Assembly: GCA_003280895.1 (NCBI GenBank) | Contig: QCDM01000004.1 | Span: 29,958 to 93,957 of the forward strand | DNA: 64,000 bases | Direction: 5' to 3' | Source of the DNA: Prochlorococcus sp. AG-355-I20 | Lineage (GTDB): Bacteria; Cyanobacteriota; Cyanobacteriia; PCC-6307; Cyanobiaceae | Part shown: piece after piece, positions 55,971 to 64,000 of the stretch | Numbering within the stretch: the first letter of the stretch is position 1 | Layout: each line of letters opens with the position of its first letter | Program-made: the position numbers and the translations under genes | Notes under the pieces: generated by a model | Databases searched by the model: none | What the model saw: only the letters and a program-made list of their open reading frames with translations | Told to the model about the DNA's origin: nothing

Positions 55971-58900
55971 TTGGGCTCTAACTTGAAAAAAATTAGATCT
56001 CTAGATTTAAATACTAAGATTATCTTAGTAGGGATGCTTTTCCCATTAAGTTTTTTAGGCACTTTTTTATTAAATAATTTTTTAAAAGAAACATATAGTT
56101 CTAGGAAATTAGAATTAGAAGAAGGTATTGAGAAACTTTTAGATAAAAATGTTGATTTAGGGGATTATGTCGGTATTAGATTTCTAGGTATATCTTTGGC
56201 TAATTCAAAAATTAATGATAAGAAAAATATAAATTCTGAAATTAAAGCTAAAAATGTATACGTGGGCATTATGCCTTTTAGATCTTTTTTAAAACAAAAA
56301 TGGATAGTAAAAATAAGTCCTGAGCAAGCTGCAATTAATATTGATAGAGATTTTTTTAAAAGGGATAAACCTTATGAAAAAGATAGAAGTACAAATAAAT
56401 CAAAATTAAAATATGACTTGAATTTTAATTTCAATAAATATTCAATTCTAAATCTAAAAAAATCAGGATTAGAAACAAAAGTAAAAGGTAACGTTATTTA
56501 TAAGTCCAGTAATAGAGAAATTATTGCAAATATAAAATCAAATTTTGATGATAAAGGTCTTCTAGAATTTAAATTTAATACAAAATTAAATAAAGACTTT
56601 TTAAAGCTGGAATTATTTTCTAAAGGATTAGATCTTGATAGCTCTGAATATATTGTTGGGAAAAGAAAAATTAGCTTTAAAAAGGGTACATTTAAATCTA
56701 ACTTTAAATTTAATAAATCATCAAAACGTACATTTTGTGAAGGAAGATTTTCTTTTACTAATTTAAAAATAAAACCAGAAGATTTCTCAGAGAATATAAA
56801 TTCAGATTTAACTAGTTTTTTTTGTAAAGATAATAATTTAATAGGAAATTCCCAGAACTTAAATTACGGAACTTTGAATTCAAACTTTAATCTAAATATC
56901 CCATTAAATAAAAGTTCTAATAAAATTGACCTAAAAGGAAGCGTTGGTTATTTTAACAGTTTGAATCCAGATATTGAACTATCAGGGCATTTACCCTATT
57001 GGTTTGATAGAAGAGGAATTAATTTTGGTGAAATCTATTCAAGTCTGAAAATAAATCGAACCCAATTATCTAATTTAAATATTTTCCGAAATAATGACAT
57101 TAGGGGATTTGTTACTGCTAAGGGAGAATTAAAAGGAAAAATTAATGATCCCAATATTTCAATAAAGTTTAATATTGATTATCCGCACTTCAAGGGGATA
57201 CGAATCAGAGAGATTTGGGAGGGAGATATTAAGAATAAAAATAATCAATTTATCCTGAATATGAAAAATAGATACTCTACAATTCCTTCATTTCTTTCTT
57301 TAAAGTTTGATTCTAATCTTAAATTAAGTAATGTATCTTTTAGTAGATTATTTAATTCTAATAAGGGAAGCATAGAAGTATTTAAAGAGAATAATAGTTA
57401 TATCTGGGAAGCTAAAAAATTTCCTCTCGATGAACTTGAATTATCAATAGGAAACAATCAATTTGATAGGATTGAAGGAATTATTAATGGTTCTGGATCA
57501 ATAAATTCAGAACAGCCTTATCTCGATGGAAGACTAGCTTGGAGTTTAGGTAAATATAGAAATATAAAGTTAGCAAACTCATTATTTGATTTTAGTTTTA
57601 ATGATAATTCTTTTTATGTCAACTCATCATTGTATCCAATTGATGGGGGAATAATTGAAGTCGATTATGATTCAAATAAAAATAATTTAATTAATTTAGA
57701 TTTTAACGATATAAGCACTAGTTGGACAGTCCTAACTGCCCTCGATATTTTTAATTTTGATAATAAAAAAGTTATTCAAACAATGAAATCGAATATCTTG
57801 GATGATTTAGAAATAAATAAAGAAAATAATTCTTTTAAAGAGAGGATTGATTTTATAAATAACTTTATTGAAAATAATAATGAGCAAGACGACAAATTTA
57901 ACTTGCAAAAATATTTTAATAAATTCAGTAGTAGATATAATGCAAAAGTAACAATTGAGGGAAATAGGCCAAGCAATTATAAATTGAGTGCAAAATTAAA
58001 TGGCTATCTTGATGTCTTTAGAGATGATAATAAAAATAAAAAAGAGGAATTTTCCATTGATTTGGAAGGAGGATTATTGACTGGGAAAGGTTCTTTAAGA
58101 ATTAAAAAATTACCATTAAGTGCTTCAAATATTTTTTTAAATAAACCAAGAGATTTTCTTGGAGGTTTCGATGTGGATTTATTTTATAACCTTGATAATA
58201 AATCTTTCTTAAGTCAAATTTCTTCTAACAACTCATCAATTAAAAATAACAAATTATTATTTGAAAAAGGAATTATTGAATTTAATAACTCTTTGTTTGA
58301 TATTGAATTTTCTTTGCTTATAAATAACTCCAAAATTCCAATAAGTTTAAAAGGCTCAATACCTATAAATAAATCAGATAACTTAGATCTAAGACTGATT
58401 GGGAATGGAAAATTTATTCCGTTATTAGATATTTTTGCTGATGAATACTTTGCCTTTAAAGAAGGTGATGTGAATCTTAGAATGATTCTAAAAGGAAACT
58501 TAAATAAACCATTATTAAATGGATTTGTCGCAATTAAAGATTCTAAAATTGATCTTTTTAACAATATTCTCAAGGATATTAATAGCTTAATAATTTTTGA
58601 TTTTGATTCTTTAGAGATCAATAATCTTAAAGCACAGTCTGAAGATTCTGGAGAAATTTTTATAAAAGGTTCTTTGCCTTTTTATAGTAAGAATGATTCC
58701 GAGAAGGCAGAAATTAATTTGATAACGAATAGATTTAATTTACAGAAAGATAATTTTAATTTTTTAATAGATTCAGATATAGATTTAAGTGGATCATTTG
58801 AAAGTCCTATTTTGGGTGGATCTCTATCTTTTAATAATGGATTTATTAATTTAAATAATACTAATCAAAATAATAAAAAAGGAAAAAATATTATTCGAAG

Positions 58901-59930
58901 AGATGATGAAAAAGATTGGCCAGAACTTTATTGGAATAATGAAAAGAATATTGAAATAATTTCAAATGAAACAATTTTGAATTCTGTTCTTTTAGGTGAA
59001 AATTTACCAAATTACTTGGAGAATTTAAGTTTTAATAATCTTAAATTAAAACTTGGACCAGATTTCAAACTTCAATATTCAGAGATAGTTCAAGCTTATT
59101 TAGATACTAAATTAGACCTTAGTATAAATGGCGAGGTAGGAAAAGATTTAAATGCTAGAGGTCTAATTTATCTTAAAAAAGGTAGAGCTAATTTATATAC
59201 CACTCCATTTAAACTTGATAAAAATAAAGATAATTATATCTTATTTGCATCAAGAAGTGGCGTCGTTCCATTTATTAACTTTTCTCTGGTTAGTAAAGTT
59301 CCAGATTCTATAATACCTATAAGTGAAAATAATCAGGATTCAAATATCTCAGGTGATCTTGATGTTAATGCTGCTTCTACTGGTTTGGGATCATTTGGGA
59401 TTGGTAATTCAAGGCTTATCAAAATTGAAGCATCTTATGAAGGATTTTTAGATCAATTATCTTTTGCTGATGAAAATAGAAGAATTCAATTGAGGAGCAC
59501 GCCAAGTTATAACAGATCGCAAATAATTGGTTTGATTGGAGGTAACTCTGCCAATTTAATTAATAGAGCATTTATTTCTCAACTTAATAATGCTGATGCA
59601 TTTAGTGAAAGATTTCAGTTGTCTCTATATCCAGCGTTAATAGAAAGTAATGATTCATTTAATAATATTTTTTCCAATGAAAATTTAGATATAGAAAATG
59701 ATGGTCAATCATCTACTAATGAGGAATTTTCTTCTCAAGCTTGGGTAGCCGAAATAGGGCTTGATATTACTGATGCGATAAATTTTGCCTTTCAAACGGT
59801 TCCAGGCAGAGATGATATTTCACCTTTAGGAATTTTGACTTTTCAGGCAAATCCAAATTTAGAATTATTAGGTTCTTATGATTCTAATGGGGATTGGAAA
59901 AGTCAAGTCCAATTATTTTTTAGATATTAA
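55971..59930 (+). CDS. TamB-like translocation and assembly module protein
   Basis: This very large (1319-aa) protein has an N-terminal membrane anchor (TKIILVGMLFPLSFLGTFLLNNF, residues about 16-38) and a long beta-helical/AsmA-like repeat region. It ends with the conserved TamB (DUF490) domain; the C-terminal RLIKIEASYEGFLDQ, SLYPALIESN and VQLFFRY (aromatic end) are typical. TamB spans the periplasm and helps lipid transport to, or protein insertion in, the outer membrane. Start is a TTG at 55971; codons rich in A and T (Asn, Lys, Ile) dominate. Confidence 0.85.
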   Translation: MGSNLKKIRSLDLNTKIILVGMLFPLSFLGTFLLNNFLKETYSSRKLELEEGIEKLLDKNVDLGDYVGIRFLGISLANSKINDKKNINSEIKAKNVYVGIMPFRSFLKQKWIVKISPEQAAINIDRDFFKRDKPYEKDRSTNKSKLKYDLNFNFNKYSILNLKKSGLETKVKGNVIYKSSNREIIANIKSNFDDKGLLEFKFNTKLNKDFLKLELFSKGLDLDSSEYIVGKRKISFKKGTFKSNFKFNKSSKRTFCEGRFSFTNLKIKPEDFSENINSDLTSFFCKDNNLIGNSQNLNYGTLNSNFNLNIPLNKSSNKIDLKGSVGYFNSLNPDIELSGHLPYWFDRRGINFGEIYSSLKINRTQLSNLNIFRNNDIRGFVTAKGELKGKINDPNISIKFNIDYPHFKGIRIREIWEGDIKNKNNQFILNMKNRYSTIPSFLSLKFDSNLKLSNVSFSRLFNSNKGSIEVFKENNSYIWEAKKFPLDELELSIGNNQFDRIEGIINGSGSINSEQPYLDGRLAWSLGKYRNIKLANSLFDFSFNDNSFYVNSSLYPIDGGIIEVDYDSNKNNLINLDFNDISTSWTVLTALDIFNFDNKKVIQTMKSNILDDLEINKENNSFKERIDFINNFIENNNEQDDKFNLQKYFNKFSSRYNAKVTIEGNRPSNYKLSAKLNGYLDVFRDDNKNKKEEFSIDLEGGLLTGKGSLRIKKLPLSASNIFLNKPRDFLGGFDVDLFYNLDNKSFLSQISSNNSSIKNNKLLFEKGIIEFNNSLFDIEFSLLINNSKIPISLKGSIPINKSDNLDLRLIGNGKFIPLLDIFADEYFAFKEGDVNLRMILKGNLNKPLLNGFVAIKDSKIDLFNNILKDINSLIIFDFDSLEINNLKAQSEDSGEIFIKGSLPFYSKNDSEKAEINLITNRFNLQKDNFNFLIDSDIDLSGSFESPILGGSLSFNNGFINLNNTNQNNKKGKNIIRRDDEKDWPELYWNNEKNIEIISNETILNSVLLGENLPNYLENLSFNNLKLKLGPDFKLQYSEIVQAYLDTKLDLSINGEVGKDLNARGLIYLKKGRANLYTTPFKLDKNKDNYILFASRSGVVPFINFSLVSKVPDSIIPISENNQDSNISGDLDVNAASTGLGSFGIGNSRLIKIEASYEGFLDQLSFADENRRIQLRSTPSYNRSQIIGLIGGNSANLINRAFISQLNNADAFSERFQLSLYPALIESNDSFNNIFSNENLDIENDGQSSTNEEFSSQAWVAEIGLDITDAINFAFQTVPGRDDISPLGILTFQANPNLELLGSYDSNGDWKSQVQLFFRY

Positions 59931-59996
59931 CTCAGAAAGAAATTTACTTTTAAGAATCGTTAATTTGAATTATTATTAGATTATCTAAAAAATATT

Positions 59997-61307
59997 ATGG
60001 CTAATATCTTTGAAGTTCCTCAACCAGGTAATGATCTCTTAGAAAAAGCTGATAAAGTTCGTTTGGCATCAATAAAAATAAGTCAGACTGATAATCAAAA
60101 TCGAATTAAAGCCTTAAATTTTATGGCTGATTACCTAGAAAAAAATTCTAAAGAAATATTAGAAGCTAATAATGAGGATTATTCAAGTGCAGAAAAAAAA
60201 GGTATTTCTAAGGCTTTACTTTCTAGATTAAAGTTATCAAAAGCAAAATTAAATTCAGGAATTGAAGGGGTAAGAAAGGTTGGAGACTTGGCTGATCCTG
60301 TAAATCAAGTTCGAATAAAAAGAGAGATTTCAAAGGGATTGATTTTAGAAAGAAAAACTGTGCCAATTGGAGTCTTAGGGGTTATTTTTGAATCAAGGCC
60401 AGATGCTGTGATGCAGATTAGTTCTTTAGCAATAAGATCAGGTAATGGAGTAATGCTAAAAGGTGGTAGTGAAGCTAATTTAACAAATACTTCAATAGTG
60501 AAAGCATTGCAAGAAGGTTTAACTCAATCAGGTCTTGATAAAAATGCAATATGTTTACTTACAAGCAGAAAAGATAGCATGGCGATGTTAAACCTTGAGA
60601 AATACATTAATTTAATAATTCCAAGAGGAAGTAATGAATTAGTTAAATTTATACAGGAGAATACAAGAATTCCTGTGCTCGGTCATGCTGATGGAATTTG
60701 TCATATGTTTATAGATATTGAGGCAAATCTAGAGATGGCTTTATCAGTAGCTTTGGACAGCAAAATTCAATATCCTGCAGCATGTAATTCTATCGAAACT
60801 TTATTAGTCCATAAAGATATTGCACCAGCTTTTTTAGAAAAGGCCATCCCTTTGTTTAATTCTAAAGATGTCAAATTAATTGGAGATAAGAGATCAGTTG
60901 ACTTAGGGTTAAAGTATGAGGCTAGTCTAGAAGATTGGAAAACTGAGTATTTGGATTTAATTTTATCGATAAAAATTGTTGATGATCTCGAGGAAGCAAT
61001 CAGACATATTCAAGAATATAGTTCAAAACATACAGATGGAATAATTACTGAAAATTCAAATACTGCTAATAGATTTATGAATGTAGTTGATAGTGCAGGT
61101 GTTTTTCATAATTGCTCTACTAGGTTTGCAGATGGGTTTAGATATGGATTTGGAGCTGAAGTTGGTATATCCACCCAAACTCTCCCCCCAAGGGGGCCTG
61201 TAGGTCTAGAAGGTTTGGTCACTTATAAATATTTCCTAAAAGGTGATGGGAATATAGTTGATGATTTTTCATCAGGAAAAGCTATCTATACACATAAAGA
61301 TCTTTAA
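59997..61307 (+). CDS. proA: Gamma-glutamyl phosphate reductase
   Basis: ProA reduces gamma-glutamyl phosphate to glutamate semialdehyde for proline synthesis. The 436-aa aldehyde-dehydrogenase-fold protein has VPIGVLGVIFESRPDA, the nucleotide loop MLKGGSEA, IPRGSNELV, and the catalytic Cys in QYPAACNSIETLL. Length and start are standard. It is followed by folB after 11 nt. Confidence 0.97.
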   Translation: MANIFEVPQPGNDLLEKADKVRLASIKISQTDNQNRIKALNFMADYLEKNSKEILEANNEDYSSAEKKGISKALLSRLKLSKAKLNSGIEGVRKVGDLADPVNQVRIKREISKGLILERKTVPIGVLGVIFESRPDAVMQISSLAIRSGNGVMLKGGSEANLTNTSIVKALQEGLTQSGLDKNAICLLTSRKDSMAMLNLEKYINLIIPRGSNELVKFIQENTRIPVLGHADGICHMFIDIEANLEMALSVALDSKIQYPAACNSIETLLVHKDIAPAFLEKAIPLFNSKDVKLIGDKRSVDLGLKYEASLEDWKTEYLDLILSIKIVDDLEEAIRHIQEYSSKHTDGIITENSNTANRFMNVVDSAGVFHNCSTRFADGFRYGFGAEVGISTQTLPPRGPVGLEGLVTYKYFLKGDGNIVDDFSSGKAIYTHKDL

Positions 61308-61318
61308 AACTTTTGAGG

Positions 61319-61681
61319 ATGGAAACTTTTTTAAAAATTGAGAATATTAAACTTTGGGCTCGGGTTGGTGTGCTTGATGAAGAAAGGGAATTAGGACAAC
61401 TATTTATTTTAGATATATTTTTATGGACTGATTTTGAAAAATGTACAGTAAATGATGATATAAAAAAAACAGTTGACTATTCAAAATTAGTTCATATTTT
61501 AAAATATCAATCAAAGAAAATATATTGTTATACAATCGAAAAATATTCCAACGCAATTTTAGAAATCATTGATCAGGAATTTAAGCTTTCTAAAGTTAAA
61601 ATTATTTTGACAAAATGTAATCCTCCAATCACAGGTTTCGATGGGAAGGTCTCAATAGTAAGAATTCTTGAAAATAACTAA
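61319..61681 (+). CDS. folB: Dihydroneopterin aldolase
   Basis: FolB cleaves dihydroneopterin to the pterin precursor of folate. From the ATG at 61319 the protein is 120 aa: METFLKIENIKLWARVGVLDEER with the catalytic Tyr replaced by Trp at the usual YARVGV position, then ELGQLFILDIFL, VDYSKLVHIL and the Lys in KVKIILTKCNPPI. The start at 61313 (TTG) adds two residues. Its end overlaps the lipase-like gene by 14 nt, so they are coupled. Confidence 0.92.
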   Translation: METFLKIENIKLWARVGVLDEERELGQLFILDIFLWTDFEKCTVNDDIKKTVDYSKLVHILKYQSKKIYCYTIEKYSNAILEIIDQEFKLSKVKIILTKCNPPITGFDGKVSIVRILENN

Positions 61682-62279
61682 AATATTGGAAAAAAGAAAT
61701 CCTATTATATTGATTCATGGACTTTGGAATAGTTCAAGTATTTTTTCTATGATTACCTCAAAACTTGATGATATTGGCATTGAATATTTTGCCCCAACTC
61801 TTGAGCATTCATATGGAATGACTTCAATTCTGGATTTGACTAATAAATTAAACGAATTAATTTTAGAGAAATACGGTATAGAAAAAGAATTAGATATTTT
61901 GGGATTTTCTATGGGAGGCATAATTGGTAGGCACTGGCTTCAAAAATTTAATGGATATAGAAGAACAAGAAGATTTATATCTATAGGTTCTCCTCACAAA
62001 GGAACTTTGATGGCTCAATTAATACCTAAATACCCTTTTAAAGGAATATCAGAAATGAAAATAAATAGTAAGTTTTTGAGAGGACTTGCGAATAATGATT
62101 TTTTTCTTGATGATATTGAGTGTATAAATTTCTTTACTTATTGGGATTTGATGGTTTTCCCTGGATGGTGGACAAATTTAAATTTTGGGAAAAAAATATC
62201 AGTAAAAGTTTATAAACATAGAAATCTAGTGAGAAATAAATCTGTGGTTGATAAAATAATGGATGAAATTAATATGTAG
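61668..62279 (+). CDS. Alpha/beta hydrolase, lipase-like
   Basis: This 203-aa protein has the lipase-type oxyanion motif ILIHGLWNSSS, the nucleophile GFSMGG (GxSxGG), and a later KHRNLVRNKSVVD with a candidate His. A putative Asp is in YWDLMVFP. It is like small esterases/lipases of the triacylglycerol-lipase family. Start is a TTG at 61668 that overlaps folB; the 3' end overlaps the oligopeptidase gene (opposite strand) by 11 nt. Confidence 0.82.
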   Translation: MKITKILEKRNPIILIHGLWNSSSIFSMITSKLDDIGIEYFAPTLEHSYGMTSILDLTNKLNELILEKYGIEKELDILGFSMGGIIGRHWLQKFNGYRRTRRFISIGSPHKGTLMAQLIPKYPFKGISEMKINSKFLRGLANNDFFLDDIECINFFTYWDLMVFPGWWTNLNFGKKISVKVYKHRNLVRNKSVVDKIMDEINM

Positions 62280-64000
62280 CTCCAGATAAACCTAAGTGTC
62301 TTATTAAGGGATCTGTTTTTGGCTCTCTTCCCCTGAATAGTTTGAATATGTCTAAAGGAGGTAAGCTCCCACCCAAGCTAAGTATTGTATCTTTGAATCT
62401 TTTTCCTATTAACTTTAAATCTTCAGAGTTTTCTAGATCAGCTTCTTCAAACATTGAAAATGCATCAGCACTTAGAACTTCAGCCCATTTATATGAGTAA
62501 TATCCTGCAGAATATCCGCCTGCAAATATATGACTAAAACAACAAAGAAATTGATCTTCTTGAATTGGTTCAATAACAGTAGTTAGTGTTGCAATTTCTC
62601 TTCTTATTTCATCTGCTGTTTTACCATCATTTTTATCAATACCACTGTGCAATCTGAGGTCTGTAATCGCAAAATGTAGTTGTCTAAGAGTAGCCATACC
62701 ACAATTAAAAGTTCTATTCTTTAGGAGCTTCTCAAAATTCTCATCGGATAATTTTTCTCCTGTTTTGTAGTGCTTAGCAATATTCATAAGTGTATTTTTA
62801 TGAAAACACCAGTTTTCCATAAATTGACTTGGAAGTTCGACTGCGTCCCACTCAACGTTATTGATGCCAGCTGCTTGAGGAAGATTTACAGTAGTAAGCA
62901 TGTGCTGAAGACCATGACCAAATTCATGGAAAAGTGTCTGAACTTCTTCAAAACTCATCAAACTAGGTTTATCTTTTGATGGTGGAGTCTGATTACAAAC
63001 GAGATAAGCCACAGGGAGGGTCTTTTTCCCAATATTATTTTTATTCAAACATTCATCCATCCAAGCCCCTCCTCTCTTTGATTCAGGCCTCGAATATGGA
63101 TCCAGGTAAAAAGATGCTATTTTCTTATCTTCTTTATTAAGAATATTAAAAAATAAGACATCATCATTCCATAGAGGAGCCTCATCAGTCGCCTCAACTA
63201 CTTTAATTTCAAAAAGCTTCTCACTTAATTTAAATAAACCTTTTAAAACATCATTGAGTGGGAACCAAGGTCTCAAAGACTCTTGATCTAAATTGAACTT
63301 TTCCTTTCTAAGAAGTTCAGACCAATAACTAATATCCCATGGCTCAATATTCTGCGATTTTGGAATCCCATTAGCTTTAGAAAACTTATCGAGTGTTTCT
63401 AATTCAATTTTTGCTGTTTTGAATGCTGGTTCTCTCAATTCTTCTAAAAGGTTTTCAACGTTTTTAATTTCTTTCGCCATTTTCGTTGACAAACTTAGTT
63501 CTGCCCAACTTTTATAACCTAGAAGATTAGCTTGTTTAGTTCTAAGAGATAATATATCTTCAATGATTAGAGAATTATTTTTTTCTCCTTGAGACGCCCT
63601 ACTAACAAATGCTTTGTATAGCTTTTCTCTAAGATTACGCTCGGTGGCATATGTCATGAACGAAGTATAGGTTGGAATATCTAGACTTAATTTCCAAGGC
63701 CCATTTTTAATATCAACTTCTTCATCTTTTTTTAAGTGATTGTGTGCAGAAATTGCCATCAATTCAAGTACTCGTTCAGGAAGACCATTGACTTCAGATT
63801 TTTTATTTAATATTAAAAACCATTCGTTAGTGGCATCAAGAACATTGTTACTGAATTCGGTTGACAGCTTTCCAAGTTTTTCTGAAATTTTGTTAAATTC
63901 TTCTTGATCATTTTTTTGTAGTGAAATACCTCTATGTTGCATCTCAAGAATTTCTTTATCTAAAATTCTGTTTTTAATTTGATCAAAGTTATTTGTTTCT
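62269..64000 (-). CDS. M3 family oligopeptidase (5' end outside the window)
   Basis: The open frame runs past position 63942 to the window edge without a stop, so the N-terminus is missing. The visible 577 codons include the M3 zinc motif FHEFGHGLQH (HExxH) and the downstream Glu in NVEWDAVELPSQFMENW, plus LDPYSRPESKRGGAW and the C-terminal SHIFAGGYSAGYYSYKWA. It is an oligopeptidase A/Dcp-type protease that trims small peptides in the cytoplasm. The last residues are LGLSGATY. Length is compatible with about 700 aa in full. Confidence 0.93.
   Translation of the reverse strand, partial: ETNNFDQIKNRILDKEILEMQHRGISLQKNDQEEFNKISEKLGKLSTEFSNNVLDATNEWFLILNKKSEVNGLPERVLELMAISAHNHLKKDEEVDIKNGPWKLSLDIPTYTSFMTYATERNLREKLYKAFVSRASQGEKNNSLIIEDILSLRTKQANLLGYKSWAELSLSTKMAKEIKNVENLLEELREPAFKTAKIELETLDKFSKANGIPKSQNIEPWDISYWSELLRKEKFNLDQESLRPWFPLNDVLKGLFKLSEKLFEIKVVEATDEAPLWNDDVLFFNILNKEDKKIASFYLDPYSRPESKRGGAWMDECLNKNNIGKKTLPVAYLVCNQTPPSKDKPSLMSFEEVQTLFHEFGHGLQHMLTTVNLPQAAGINNVEWDAVELPSQFMENWCFHKNTLMNIAKHYKTGEKLSDENFEKLLKNRTFNCGMATLRQLHFAITDLRLHSGIDKNDGKTADEIRREIATLTTVIEPIQEDQFLCCFSHIFAGGYSAGYYSYKWAEVLSADAFSMFEEADLENSEDLKLIGKRFKDTILSLGGSLPPLDIFKLFRGREPKTDPLIRHLGLSGATY

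Overview
The window is typical of a high-light-adapted Prochlorococcus: very AT-rich, tightly packed short genes, an alpha-carboxysome (cso) operon with form IA RuBisCO, csoS1D encoded upstream, and the marine picocyanobacterial gene orders ADO-AAR-accA and por / chlL-chlB-chlN. The aldehyde-deformylating oxygenase and CsoS1D sequences look most like the HLII clade. That placement is from memory of the families, not from a search.

Layout. 1-1934: a Tab2-family gene (cut by the window edge) overlapping a gene for an S1-domain protein, both minus strand. 2001-8050: creatininase family protein, the alkane pathway pair ADO and AAR, accA, an SDR, folE and trpF. 8106-10722: M50 protease, lipoate ligase family protein, psaM and a small membrane protein. 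10777-15700: light-dependent Por facing the light-independent enzyme genes chlL, chlB and chlN. 15858-25238: the carboxysome region, with csoS1D, rdgB, a 327-bp regulatory gap, then csoS1-rbcL-rbcS-csoS2-csoS3-csoS4A-csoS4B and a pterin-dehydratase-like RuBisCO assembly factor, closed by a convergent DUF3136 gene. 25324-37295: housekeeping genes (RidA, gloB, hisG, an ABC exporter, a GNAT, two arsenosugar-type transferases, dnaA, GST, glutathione reductase, a cation exchanger, pyrC).

37296-40132 is the unusual part. Two tandem, paralogous cassettes sit between pyrC and the intact tRNA-Leu(UAA). Each cassette starts with a 5' half of the same tRNA gene. It then has about 200 nt of conserved, apparently structured RNA and a gene for an exported TPR protein. 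The spacing of conserved words and compensatory base changes between the copies point to selection on RNA structure. The shape (5' tRNA fragments at the left, intact tRNA at the right) fits serial integration or duplication at a tRNA gene, but no recombinase is present here. This is the best candidate for an undescribed system.

40133-64000 returns to core genes: ndhL, a DUF3007 gene and trpA; a cyAbrB regulator; a YciI-like protein; a DUF1232/HTH pair; a group 2 sigma factor; hisIE; a divergent PTPS-like protein; clpB2; petE; an NAD-dependent epimerase; hemE; glgB; a CocE-type hydrolase; ycf51 and a DUF4332-like gene; a TamB-like giant; proA; folB; a lipase-like protein; and the 3' part of an M3 oligopeptidase gene that runs off the right edge.
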